Shown here in pieces: positions 46,711 through 58,308 of a DNA stretch of 64,000 nt. Positions within the stretch are counted from its first letter, which is position 1. Each line of letters begins with the position of its first letter. A program made the position numbers and the translations under genes. A model generated the notes under the pieces. That model did not search any database. It was not told where the DNA came from and worked only from the letters and a program-made list of their open reading frames with translations. The DNA is from Acanthochlamys bracteata. Lineage: Eukaryota; Streptophyta; Magnoliopsida; Pandanales; Velloziaceae. The stretch covers positions 1,488,001 to 1,552,000 of the forward strand of contig CM034131.1 in assembly GCA_019914995.1 (NCBI GenBank), read 5' to 3'.

Positions 46711-48079
46711 GGTTTTGGAAATTTTCTTCGTTTCTGTTTGTTTCTGTTGATGAGAAATGATTCTGGTGTGAGAAAGAAAACCACAGAGCTGGGTTTTGTT
46801 TGTTTCTAAAAATTTGAAACTTAGGAACCAAGGCAAAAAATGATATTTTTGTCAATAAGCCCAATGGTTAGTACTAATTAAAAACTATTAGTAGAGAAAC
46901 GTAATGCTAATCAACTAACGAAAATAATATGATTTGAAATTTTCCTTTTCCAATATAGTTGCATCTTTTTTAATTAAAAAGAGAAATTTGACTTCAAATC
47001 GAATTTGTTTTTGGCTATAATAACATATAGACACTTTTGAAGTTTTGATACCTATCAAACCTACGTTTCAGATCAATAGATTAATAAAACAAAGTTTTTT
47101 AAGTAGTTAGAATATAGGAGCTTTTTGGTACAGTTTATCAACTCTTTTTTAATAAATTTTTTAAATAATTAAAAATATTATAAATTTTTATGCAATAATA
47201 TAATATTATTATTCTTTAAAATAAAAATTACTTTTTAAATAATTCAATTAATATAGTATTTTTATTTTAAAAAATAATCAGATGCATTTTCAACATTTCT
47301 TAACCTATTTTCTAAATTATTACGACTGATGGGGTTTGTCTTTTGAGAAATTCCAATCTATAAACAACCTTTTCGATTGACAGCGGAGTTCTAGAATTTA
47401 ACGTTTAGGAGTTCTTATAACAAAAAAATTTCATTAAAAAACTTTTTATATTTTATCAATATTTAAAATAGAACTTATATCATTATTTATAATTTATTTA
47501 TATATTTTAATTTTAAAAAAATTTGAAAACTTATACAAAATTTTTTGAAATAAAAAAGAAGCTTTTTTGAGCACTCCCAACGTGTATGAAAAATATTTTT
47601 ATTTTTTATTTTTAAAATTAATAAAAATATATAATAAAAAAAAATTTTATATAAAATTTTTATATACTTTCTAAAATTTTTAAATATTTATAAAATATAT
47701 ATTTAAAAATATAAAATTAACAATTAAAAAAATAACGTCGGTAAAATGCTCAACCAAACACTCTCACAACGACAAACGTAAAAACATATATCAAATTGAA
47801 TCTTTCATTTCACTATTAACTTAATTACTATTATAAACAAAATATTATTTCTATTAAAAATTCAAGAACTTTTATTTTGTTTATTATTTTATTAAACCCT
47901 GTAAAGTTCATACACAAGACGGCGTTCCGGTGGGCTAACCTGTTTTGTCTTTCTCCATATTTTGTTTGTTTGCAAGACTGGGTCATAAGAAACTATTTTA
48001 GCCAACCTCGTATTGCCATTTCATTCGTTGCTATTTCAACAGAATGATTCGATTCAAATCATGATTAATGTTGTGTATC
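46711..48079. other. CRF promoter and AT-rich intergenic DNA
   Basis: No gene. AT-rich MITE-like blocks occur at about 47110-47300, 47400-47565 and 47570-47765; the last ends with ACCAAACACTC, like family B. Confidence 0.4.
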
Positions 48080-48781
48080 ATGATCATAGTTGTAAGAATC
48101 GGACCGGACATCGAACCGAAAAATTATCTGGAAGGTCACGGTTCTTGGATCAAACCGTCGGATCAATAATATTAAAGTATTTTTAATTAATAATAACAAT
48201 AATTACAATAAAAAATCTATTGCCAATAATACTATCAATAATAATAGCAATAGTAATCATAGCAAAAAATTAAAATATTTTTATTATAGCATTATTATCA
48301 ATAACAACAGCAATAATAATCACAGCGAAAATTGAAGTATTGCCACCACCAATAATAATAATAACAACTAAAATTTATAATAAGAAATATTTAAATAAAT
48401 TAGGAGATTAGAAAAAAATAAAATCATAAAAGAGATATAACAAATTTTTTTAGGTATACATATTTGATTCTAAATATTTTACAATATAAAAATTTAAAAA
48501 TCACTAATAATTGATATTTACAAATAAGATATAAGCAATTATATTTTTGCATTATCACATCCAAATACAAAATTTAAACTACATATTATTTTTCAACATA
48601 AAATTATTAATAATTATTTATATATTAAATATATCATCAATTTAAAATTTTTTAATTACTTTTTAAAAATTTTTTAAATTAATTTTTTTAAAAAATTAAT
48701 CCGGTCTTTTTGCAAATCCGGATCGGTTTACCGTCCGAGTCGACCCGGACGGGTCGGTCCGGGTCTGCCAACTGTGATCAT
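48080..48781. mobile_element. Non-autonomous element with ATGATCAYAGTTG inverted ends (about 702 bp)
   Basis: The left end ATGATCATAGTTGTAAGAAT followed by CGGACCGG pairs with the complement of the right end, ATGATCACAGTTGGCAGACC then CGGACCGA. The core is AT-rich with trinucleotide-like AATAATAAC runs (48185-48370). No coding frame. Long inverted ends with GC-rich subterminal blocks fit a MULE- or hAT-derived element; the target duplication is hard to call because the outer bases are themselves palindromic. Confidence 0.5.
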
Positions 48782-50361
48782 GATATCATAATTCGTGGAT
48801 ATTTAGCCAGTTAAATATAATTATAGATCATGATATTAAGCTCAATGATGAAAAATTGTTTGGAACATGGATAACTTTTACCTGATAACATGCAAGAAAC
48901 TTCTACTGGTCTTGTGCTCCAATTGATCTGAAGGAGAAGTTGCTGCCTGTAACAGGCAAGAACATTGAGTAGGAGTTTAAGAGTTATCAAAACAAGCTTT
49001 TCTAAAATAAAAACATTTTATTTTATTCTAAAAAATTATGCATTTTTTTATCTAAACAATAATAATATTTTACGATATAAATTTTGTTTTTTTTAATTTA
49101 AATAAATTTGATAGATGTTGTAAAAAATTTATTAAAAAATATAAAATTGAAAGAATGATAATTATTTTTCATGAAAGCCCATCCAAACAGTTATTAATAC
49201 TAACAACAACCTCAATATAGCACATTAAAAATCTGACGTCTATTGTACTTTATTTAGCAATACAAACATGTTATCCTAAAGGCTTAAACAAAGATGGATT
49301 GTACAAAGAGAGCACTATTTATATAAGCTATAAACAAAGCTACAATCAACATATGAAAGATGCATGAAAAATATAGGGAATAGCTGAACAAGAATGAAGG
49401 CAAACTCATCAGGCATCAAAAGAACCAATCTTAACAGCATGTTCAACACATCAAGGTTATGTTGCATCAAACTTCGCATATGTGGCTCAAAACATGACGA
49501 ATATACACCAAATAAGATTCAGATACTTCCATCTATTCTGTGCGCACACCATAGTCATATTGTCAAGAAATTATCAGGCTATGCAACTACAGAACCTTTA
49601 ACTTGTGTTTGTCATCAAAGTAGGTACAACTTCACATAGGAGAAGAATTGGTACAAATACAACAAAAGATAACAAATTTGGAATCACAAACATGCTTGAT
49701 AAGCCTAGATCTGTTAAACAGACTTCAAATTTTCATCTCTCAAGCCAACAATATAAGGCATAGAAAGTTCCACAATTTAGATGCAGGAATGCAGTAACCA
49801 GTAAGCTCTCTGGTTTCCGTGCAGGTATAACAACTTCCTCATTCGATCTGCTTATTAGATGCAAGAAAAAGCACTAAAATGGACGAAAAACCCTCTTACT
49901 TTACCTGCAATGATTCTTATTCATCCTTGCTTAGTTTGTCTCTTGTGAACCACTTCCTGTTTTCTTCATCATGCTATCTCCAAAATTTTACCTGAATAGA
50001 AAATTTAGGGAAACTATCTTCTATAATGACTACTAACATTGAAAAGAACCTCAACATGCTGATAAGCATATACTTATATAGTAATTATAATATAGCATTA
50101 CAAAAAAATTAACCAAGTCTATAATGAGAACTTGTTGCCTATTGCACTAGCATAAAAGCATGTACAAAGAAGTTACAATTTCTACAAAATGTAGATATCT
50201 TCAATGAGCAGTATTGAACATACTGTAACTTAATGCAGGTAGGGGTCTAGTTACATATACGGGCGCGTTGTAATTTGTAGAAGAGTTCCATTAAAACTGA
50301 ATTCGGTAAGGTTAGAGGTGAATACGGTGAGTTCGGAGAACTGAAGCACAGGAAGTGTTCA
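48782..50361. other. Intergenic DNA, no gene recognised
   Basis: The composition from 49200 on is moderate (about gene-flank level), but no frame on either strand has family features; 49394-49639 (+, 81 codons) looks random. An AT-rich MITE-like block lies at about 49000-49190. Confidence 0.4.
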
Positions 50362-50960
50362 TCATGTATCATAGCAAGGTACCACAGTATATCATATTGT
50401 ACAAAGGTGTTTTCTTTTCACCCTTAACTCACATTTTTCCATTAAAAAATCATTTCCAACTCCCTTCTAATTACACAAAAGGACATAAGTCATTCTTTTT
50501 TCTACAAAAGAACAGAAAAATCAAGCCCACTTTCAACATCACTATTTATAGCAACTCAGTTTAGTAACTCATTTTTCAATTAACTCACTTTCAGCCTAAA
50601 GTAACACACCCTAAATGCAATATATCATGTCATGATATATCAAGGTACCACAGTATATCATATTGTACTAAATTCAATTACATGAAACTCATTTTCTCCA
50701 GCCAGATTTTGAGTTTAAACTCACTTTCTGCCTTTCAGCTTATCCCGAACTCACCAAATTACATCTAATTCACTTCTTACCAAACTCAATTTCACATAAC
50801 TCAGTTTCACGAAACTCACTTCCTACTAATTAAAACACACCCCAGGAGAAAGTGAATTCTGTACAATTGAAACAAGCACTAATTCTGAAAAAAATTCATA
50901 CATGTATCATAGCAAGGTACCACAGTATATCATATTGTACTAAATGCAATATCGTGTCAT
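50362..50960 (+). repeat. Three-unit tandem repeat interrupted by two insertions
   Basis: The unit contains CAAGGTACCACAGTATATCA followed by TATTGTAC. It occurs at 50363-50402, about 50631-50682 and 50901-50960. Unit 1 is split after GTAC by the element at 50406-50611 and continues at 50612 with TAAATGCAATAT; unit 3 shows the same junction uninterrupted (GTACTAAATGCAATAT). A second, 5'-truncated insertion with MITE-like right end (AAAACACACCCC at about 50843) separates units 2 and 3. Confidence 0.75.
50406..50611. mobile_element. MITE inserted in the tandem repeat (206 bp)
   Basis: The left end GGTGTTTTCTTTTCACCC and right end AAAGTAACACACCC (complement GGGTGTGTTACTTT) form imperfect inverted ends. 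The right flank is TAA and the left is AAA, a decayed TAA. Interior words (AACTCACTTTC, AACTCATTTTTC) recall family A elements. Confidence 0.6.
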
Positions 50961-52859
50961 ATATTCCTATATCATCCATTACATATATCAGACTAGTTTG
51001 ATCATACTGTCATGCAATTTTCTAACAAAGTGTCTTTTTCACATATACTATTTTAGATAGTATCCCTGCAAGATAGACCTCTTTGTATCACTCTCCACCT
51101 CAAGGACAGTGTCCCTGCCACTATCACTAACTGATGAGAATTCACATCTCTAACCCAAGTCTTAGAATGGTAGCAGTTGGAGTAGGAACACCCCTCAACA
51201 ACTTTCTTGCTTTCAAAAATTTTAGCTTCTTTACAGCTATAACCTAAAACAATCTTCCTTTCAGCACTTTAAAAGACAAGCTACAATTAGAGTAAGAGAC
51301 AACAGAATCATTATCCAAATTCTAATTTTCATGTTTCCATGGCATAACCGATCATGTCGCTGTTAAATAGTTGATCTAGACATACAATGAAGTGATGATG
51401 CAATTCACCATGGAGCACAAGAATTAATTTATGGCCTGGGAAGTAACTTATCAAGGACCTATCAATAAGTTATTCAAATTATGAAGCATTCTAGATGAGA
51501 AGTCTCAAGTCAAAATATCACAAAATGGTATGAGTTTCCCTAGAATTTACTTGCTCCACATTTAGTGACTTTGTATGAAAGGCTTCGACTTTATTGAGAA
51601 CACAAGTAAACCTACCTTCAGTCAAACTGGAACTCCAGGAATAAGCATCAAATTTCCTTTTATTGTATCAGCAACTGTGCAACCTACAAAGCCAAAACAG
51701 ATAGTGGTTGCTTAAAAAATGAACAGTGACCAAAGACTGCATATCTAATTGTTAAGGATGTAAAGGGCATTCTACCATTTTATAATATACGGCACTATAA
51801 GCTACCATTTAATTAATGGCATGCTTTTCAGTTTTCCTTGTCAATCACAAATTCCTGAAAACCCAAATCTCTGGCACAAGAAATCTAAAGTTACTACTAT
51901 GTCAGTGAATCAGGAACAACCTTTACTACCAATACAAGAACCAAACAGGAAAAGTATATGCTGAAAACTATGTTCACCTCAAAATTCATAACAGCAACAA
52001 AATAGCCAAATGGACATTCAACCACAAAAGAACTATGGGCAGAACTGTGCAACGCAATATTCTTATTCCCTGTTATACAAATAAACTTTGTGCTTGTTAT
52101 TCATTAATCATCTACTTCAATAGTATGAATTTCTACTAAGGCAACCCATAGACCAAATACTGATAAGAGAAGTGAGCACAATTGCTCTACAAGTGGATAT
52201 TGAAACCAGCTACCTGGTTATACAAAAAACTGACTAGAGTTCCCTACTTATCATTCTCTTCTAAAGTAAGTTGTGCCCTTCTAGTAGAAAACCTGCATAA
52301 CAATTACTGAACTGGAAGGTCATGCAGGGAAGTTCAAGACCACCATATATTACCTATTCATGACTTCATGGCATTAAGTAGCAAGATATTTTTTTGGGCC
52401 CTTACAAAGAAAAATCAACATAATCCATCTAATTGATCCTATGGTTACCTGCAAACTTTAACAACCAAACAACACCTTATCCTGCTTGCACAAAGCTCCA
52501 TTCCAAGAGCAAATCTTAGCAGAGCTGTTGTATAAGAAGATTCACATATCAGTGAACAAAACACAAAGACATCAGTAAGAACATCTAAGCACGTAGGTAT
52601 AGCTTCTAACTATATAAGTGTGTTGGATAAGGAAGCATGAGAATGAATACATCCCTTGATCAAATCAGTGACAGGCTGCAAGTCCAAAGATATGCCTTTA
52701 ACAAAATAATAGTCCTTCAGTAAAATCAGAAGGATCCAGCACAGGCTCCACAGTTGTTTTGCTGCTCTCCTCAATCTCTCGGTCAGGAGCAGATACTAAT
52801 GCAAGCTGTTGCACCCTTGAAGGATTACAAACTCTTATCAGAACAATCAAGAGCTTATT
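50961..52859. other. Intergenic DNA, no gene recognised
   Basis: No coding frame with family features was seen on either strand. It may contain the 3' flank or former 3' exons of the transporter relic downstream on the map (minus strand). Confidence 0.35.
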
Positions 52860-54214
52860 TAGCGTTGAGAATTGAAAAGCTTTTTCTCTTGGTTGGGTTC
52901 CATCTCCAAGAGGCATTATTCTTCCTCATCGCCTGACTAGGGCTTAACTTCCATACTTGGAGCCTTAGATTTAGTTGTTGACTGCCGCTACATAACTCCT
53001 CTAAACATGCAGATCAGCAGGCCAACCGTCGCTATAAATGTTGAATGCTTATCCCATATCCACCAAATTGATTACCACTGTCAGCAGCTTATTCACTATA
53101 CCAAGCACTGTGACACCTGTTGCTGAGATTGCTCGTCTACAGGAAAACCCAAAGAAGGAAATTGCCAATCCAAACGAGCAAGACAAACAAACATAAACCA
53201 CAGACATTGAGTTCCAATCCGAAAGGAAAAGCAGAAGAGCTTCTAAGTTGTTGTACAGCACCTAGCCCCAGGTGTTGAGCCCAATTGTCATGACAACATG
53301 CTTGATGTAAACTATTGACATGCTAATCAGATATGCAAGAGCCCAAATATACACTGTGACAGTGAACTGGTAGTCAGCAATAACATAGATCACACTACCT
53401 CCAAAGATAGTGACCAAAGAGAACCATGTCCATGCTGAAGGCCAAGGTTACTTCAAGAACATAGTTTCTCCCACTGCAACAAACAGAGGAACAGCGGACC
53501 TAACTATGAATATGTCGATATTAGCATGGAGCAAAAGCTCACTGTTGGCAAAAAGTGAAAAGTAAAAAATAATTGCAGCTGGTAAGAATCTCCACAATAT
53601 TTAACACTAACGGATCGTGCTCCACAATCTTAAACCAGCCACATAGTAAAACACCAAAGGCACTAGTGAAGTATTGCAAAGCCGTCAAGGCACCAGGGTA
53701 TGGGAATTTCATCACAGACCACTTATTTATAATCGAGACTAACCAAGCTGAAAGACAATACCCTGCTGCTACACCATAAACAGTTACCTGCTGAACAACA
53801 CTTGCATTTGTGTCATTCCAATCCCTTTGGTTTGCAGAAACGACCAATTTGCTTTATTAGAATTGTTGTTACCTTGAACAACATTGCTATCTGAAATCTG
53901 CAAAAACACAATCCAATAATCAGATCAAGCCTCTAAATTTCTGTGATGTTAATATAAAGAACTGCGTATTCCTATAAAACTTTCAGTAACATAAAATGAA
54001 GCAGAACAATCATAACGGCTTCGAATTCCAAAAAAAAAAGAGAGAACAAAATCTAACCGATCTTTTAGCCAATCAAACACTATAAACCTAGTTGTATCAC
54101 AAACTGAATAGCCGATTGCAAGAGACCAAACAACCATGAAACTAAAGAAACACAAATTCACGTAAATAATTCGAGATAGGAAATTACAGAAAGAGAAGGG
54201 GCAGTGGTGGACAT
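52860..54214 (-). pseudogene. GONST3: GONST3-like nucleotide-sugar transporter pseudogene
   Basis: Plant GONST3-type proteins are Golgi membrane antiporters of about 370 aa with ten membrane spans. On the minus strand nearly the whole family pattern can be read, but in broken frames. An intact stretch has VYGVAAGYCLSAW, INKWSVMKFPYPGALTALQY and LLCGWFKIVEHDPL (53780-53620). A frame shift near 53600 moves WRFLPAAIIFYFSLF, then ELLLHANIDIFIVRSAVP resumes, lacking one residue (F). TAA at 53450-53448 replaces Gln in KQPWPS. TAG at 53264-53262 replaces Leu in GLVLYNN. The loop after EALLLF is largely deleted. FGLAISFFGFSCRRAISAT is intact. A shift near 53060 precedes IWDKHSTF, and TAG at 52990-52988 replaces Tyr in VMYQQS. 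A leader exon (ATG 54214) and an intron seem retained, so it is probably an unprocessed copy. Not functional. Confidence 0.85.
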
Positions 54215-55529
54215 GAGTGATCAGAAGACTTGGTGAGCATGAAATGAAATGAAATGAATGAGACGACGTTGTTGTTTGGTATTTTGATTGATTGAGAGAG
54301 AGATTTCTTTATGGATCTGGATAATAATTAATTAACGCGATACGCCTTCGATCAACCGAATAATTGAGAAAATAATAGTTAATTAATTAATTAATTATTC
54401 TTTAATTTTCCTTTGATTAAGCATAACTATATGGGAGTAATTATAAATGACGAATGATGAATGAAGCAAGTTAAATTTTCTATTTTCTAATTAAAAAGAG
54501 AAATAGCAAGACATGCAAGTGTATGAAACTTGTTGCGAACAGAAAGGTTTGTTATCCTTCCGAAAAGGAAATTTTTTAGAGCCAACACTATTTTATTATT
54601 TTTTTAAAATTCTATTTTTTATCTCATAAAAATAATAATAATTAATAATAAATTTTTTATAAAATAGAATTTTTTATATTTTTAATTAAATTTTATAATA
54701 TTATAAAAATCTATAATAATACATAATAAAAAATTAAAATTAATAAATTAAAAGTGAAGTCAAATATGCTTCTGGCATATATACCAAAAGAGTTCAAAAG
54801 GTGAATTCCCATGCAAGTGTAAAGCAGAACACCAGCAGTTGAGCACGTAAGCTTAAGGGATCGTTTTGACATTTATATTTTCTATTTTTCATTTTAAAAT
54901 TCTATAGTAAATTAAAATTTTAAAATATAAACAATGGAAAAACTATATGGCATATATTTTTTTTTAAAAAATTGAAAAAAGCAAATTTATCTTCTAAGAA
55001 TTTGAAATATTTTCTTCAAAAATATTTTTTCATAAGCGACCCAAAGTCCAAACAACTACTGAGATTTTACGACTTTAAAGTTTGGTTGATATACACGTTG
55101 GCGCTAAACTTTAAAGACTTCAATTGAGAATGCAAATTTTTTAGTATTAGTTAAGTTAAAACTAATTCTAGTTTACAATTAATTATTTTCGACTCTCTAA
55201 TTCTTAACTCTACTATCCAATTTTACTTTTCAGAGGAAGAAAATTAATTCTAGTATTAATTGGGCCAATCCAGCTTTAGCTCCGTTTTCTTAACAATCAA
55301 ACATTATGTTGTATCGTAGCCCAAAAAGGAACCGTGGACTTTTCTAAGTTATAATTAAGGCCTAAGAAAGCCCGTGAAGATAAGATCTATATTTGAATTA
55401 TATGGCCCGTGTACTTTTGGTCAAGTTTTAGAGTAGGGATTGTTTAAAAGATTAAAATAAAAATTTTAAAAGCGTAAGAGCCACATCAAAAAATCATGTC
55501 AAACATGACTTACGTTTAGAGAACATTTA
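54215..55529. other. Intergenic AT-rich DNA
   Basis: No gene. It contains AATTAATTAATT runs near 54380 and AT-rich MITE-like blocks at about 54570-54760 and 54860-55040. The part nearest 54214 (TGATTGATTGAGAGAGAGA) looks like the old promoter/leader of the transporter. Confidence 0.4.
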
Positions 55530-55824
55530 GTGCGTATTTTAAATACCGTAATTAAGTTTCATGAAAGTAAAAAATAAAAAGTAAAATTTTTTAAAAAATA
55601 AAATAAAAGTAAAGTTCAGTATTTATATTTTAATAGATTTTGAAAGTGTGTTGAAAATTGAAAGATATAATTGTATTGGAAAGTGTGCAAATAAGAAAGT
55701 TAGAACTAAAATTTCGCATATGAAAGTGAAATTTTGAGTTCATTGTGTAATTGAAATATATAAATTATTCGGAACTCAAAATCTGATGGAAAAAAGTGGA
55801 GTTATAGGCATTTAAAACACGCCC
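55530..55824. mobile_element. MITE family A, copy 2 (295 bp)
   Basis: Flanked by perfect TTA duplications (55527-55529 and 55825-55827). Ends are GTGCGTATTTTAAATACC and, on the complement, GGGCGTGTTTTAAATGCC, an 18-bp inverted repeat with four mismatches. It matches the reverse complement of 41107-41402 along its whole length. Non-coding, so it must be moved by a transposase encoded elsewhere. Confidence 0.8.
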
Positions 55825-58308
55825 TTAAAAGTGCATAAAATAAAAAGTTTTTCTAAAAATAAGTTTATTTTAAAATTTTTCACAAAAATAAATTTAACTT
55901 TTTTAACTCAAAAGTTTAATAAATTATATATATAAAGATTTTATAATGTATAAATTATTTGTACTTTTCAAATTTTAAGATAATCTTTTTTCAAATATTA
56001 TATAAAATTATTTAAAAAATAAAAAATTGAAATAAAATTTTGATAAGCAGTGATAAGTACCGGCAAATCACACTAGCACGCCGTATTTAGTTCTCTTTTC
56101 TTAAAAAAAAAAGTTTGATCTTCTTTTTATTGCAATAAATTATGAAAAACATATTTCAATTAATTGGTTCATAATCTTAGCAATTGTAAGGTTTTTTTAT
56201 TAGGTGGGTCTCTGCTAAGGTGGAAACCATATGTATAGTTTGGTTGGCAAATGAATCATGTTCTCATGTTGTTCCAAGGTACTGCATGTTACTACCAGCC
56301 CAGCATGCAGTGTACACGCAACTAAAATTGCATTGCAGGAGTAGCCCTCTACTATTGTTGCATTTCACAATAGCAAACCCTTATGAATTGTAATTTCTAT
56401 GGGCTAAATCTGCAAAGACTCTTTAAACTAAAAAATATAGAAAAACATTGACAACAACCGCAGTGTTCATTTAAATAGTATAATGTCGTTTTATATTTAA
56501 TTTAAAGACATAATAAATATAGAAAAGAAAACACGGTAAACCAATTCAATCCAATCTAAAACAACTCAAATCCCAATAGTCATCCATACTGCATTAATTA
56601 TTCAATTTAGCAATTTAATTTAATAATACCTAAAAGTTCTTATTTCTACCAGTTTTCCTGGTCATTGTTTTCTTAAGTAAGTACAGTCATTCAAATTGGA
56701 TTTTTATTTTGGGTACGTTTGAAAATGTTTTTGAAATAATTTTTTTAAAATAAGTAATATTTTTTTAAAAACAATTTTATTTTTATTAATTCTAAAAAAT
56801 AATAAAAATATATAATAAAAAATTTTACTATCTAAAATTTTTTTATATTTTTAAAATTTATTAATAATTTTTTTAATATTTATAAAAAATATATTAATAA
56901 ATATAAATTAAAAATTAAAAATTAATTTTTTGATAAGCTAATCCAAACAGTCACTTTATCATGTGAATGAAATTTACGTAAACGTCCGCCTAGAACTTAG
57001 AATGCTTAAACTAAAATTTCTCTTTAAAAAAAATTTATTTTAAATTTCTTTTAAAATTATATAATAAAGTTTAAATTTATCTATAATTTATGTTTGCTAA
57101 TTTCAAAATTAAATATTATAAGAATTTATTAAAAATTCTAAAATAATACAATATAATAAAAATTTTTATCAAACGGTCCTGATATCTACAGTTTGCTTGT
57201 TTTCGTTAAAAGCAAGAAAAAGCAAACAATCATAGTAGAACAGTTAGAACTATCACTCATCTTTAAAAAAAAAAGTTCATTAAATGTGTCAACCTGTTCT
57301 TCACAATAGAATTATTTTTTATTCCTTAGATAGTTTAGTAGGCTACCTTTTAATCCATATTTATTACTTATCTATCTCTCCCACCGCTTACCAAACATTG
57401 GATTCCAATTTTATCATCAACAAAATACGATCCATATTTGAGAGAAATTTCTTTTCTTTATTTTATATTTTCTAATAAAATTTTTAAAATATTTTACAAA
57501 TTGAAAAATTAAAAATACAAAAAAATTTTACATCATCAAATCTTCTTCTTATTATTTTTTTAATTAAAAAAATAAAAATCATTTTTTAAAAACTTTTAAA
57601 ATATTTTTTTTTAATTTTTTTTTTCGATAACCACTCCCAAACATCTTCTAAAATTATATCTTTTTTAAAACTTAGAAAAGTATCTATTGTAAAAATAAAA
57701 TAATATTGAAATTATGGAAAGAGGTTAAAGGTAAGAACACTCAGTTCAGAAAACAAGTTGAAAGATTTCAAAGACTAGAAACATAATTTGACTAAATCAT
57801 AAAAAGAGTGATAAATTCAGAGAAAAATTGTAGAATATATGTAAATAAGCATTACTCCTTAGTATTAATAAAAACATACAGCAATAATTTAGAGCGTATA
57901 AATAATTTTTAAAAAAATAAATTCGTAAAAGTGAAAAACTATTAAATATCAAATTTATAAAAAATAAGTTTAAAAATAAATAAATAATTTTAACATAAAT
58001 AATTTTCGAATAAATATAAATTATATGCCCTTAACAAGTCAAAGTTTCCTTCCTTCGTCCTTCCTTGCTTCCACACTTGCTACTTTTATGTTCAACAACA
58101 ACTGAACCGCCGCTCTTTACTTTAAAAAACAATCAAACAAACAAAACGAAAAAAAAAAAAGAAAACCTCTCATATCTTCACTCTCTACTGAACACGCTAC
58201 TTGCCAGCGCATTTCTTTTCACTCTCTTTTCTTCTCTTCTCATTTACCCTAAAAAATCTAGAACCAAAACCCCTCATTCATCTTCACTGATCGATCGATC
58301 AACCAACA
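55825..58308. other. Intergenic AT-rich DNA and receptor-kinase promoter/leader
   Basis: A family B element lies at about 56712-56951 and further AT-rich blocks at 57000-57190 and 57460-57660. From about 58030 the sequence is a pyrimidine-rich leader of the receptor-kinase gene, with a short upstream frame near 58088 (MFNNN, stop). Confidence 0.45.
56712..56951. repeat. AT-rich MITE-like element, family B
   Basis: It begins GGTACGTTTGAAAATG and ends TTTTTTGATAAGCTAATCC followed by AAACAG. The end is shared with the 2640-2890 block. No coding potential. Confidence 0.45.

Noticed and set aside
46711..46836. N-terminal extension of the CRF to the ATG at 46836
   Set aside because: The extra 42 residues have no CRF-like features and the later ATG gives a normal family start; kept only as an alternative.
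53539..53847. A short functional transporter from the longest intact frame
   Set aside because: It ends through a frame shift in the middle of the conserved transporter, and downstream stops are unequivocal.
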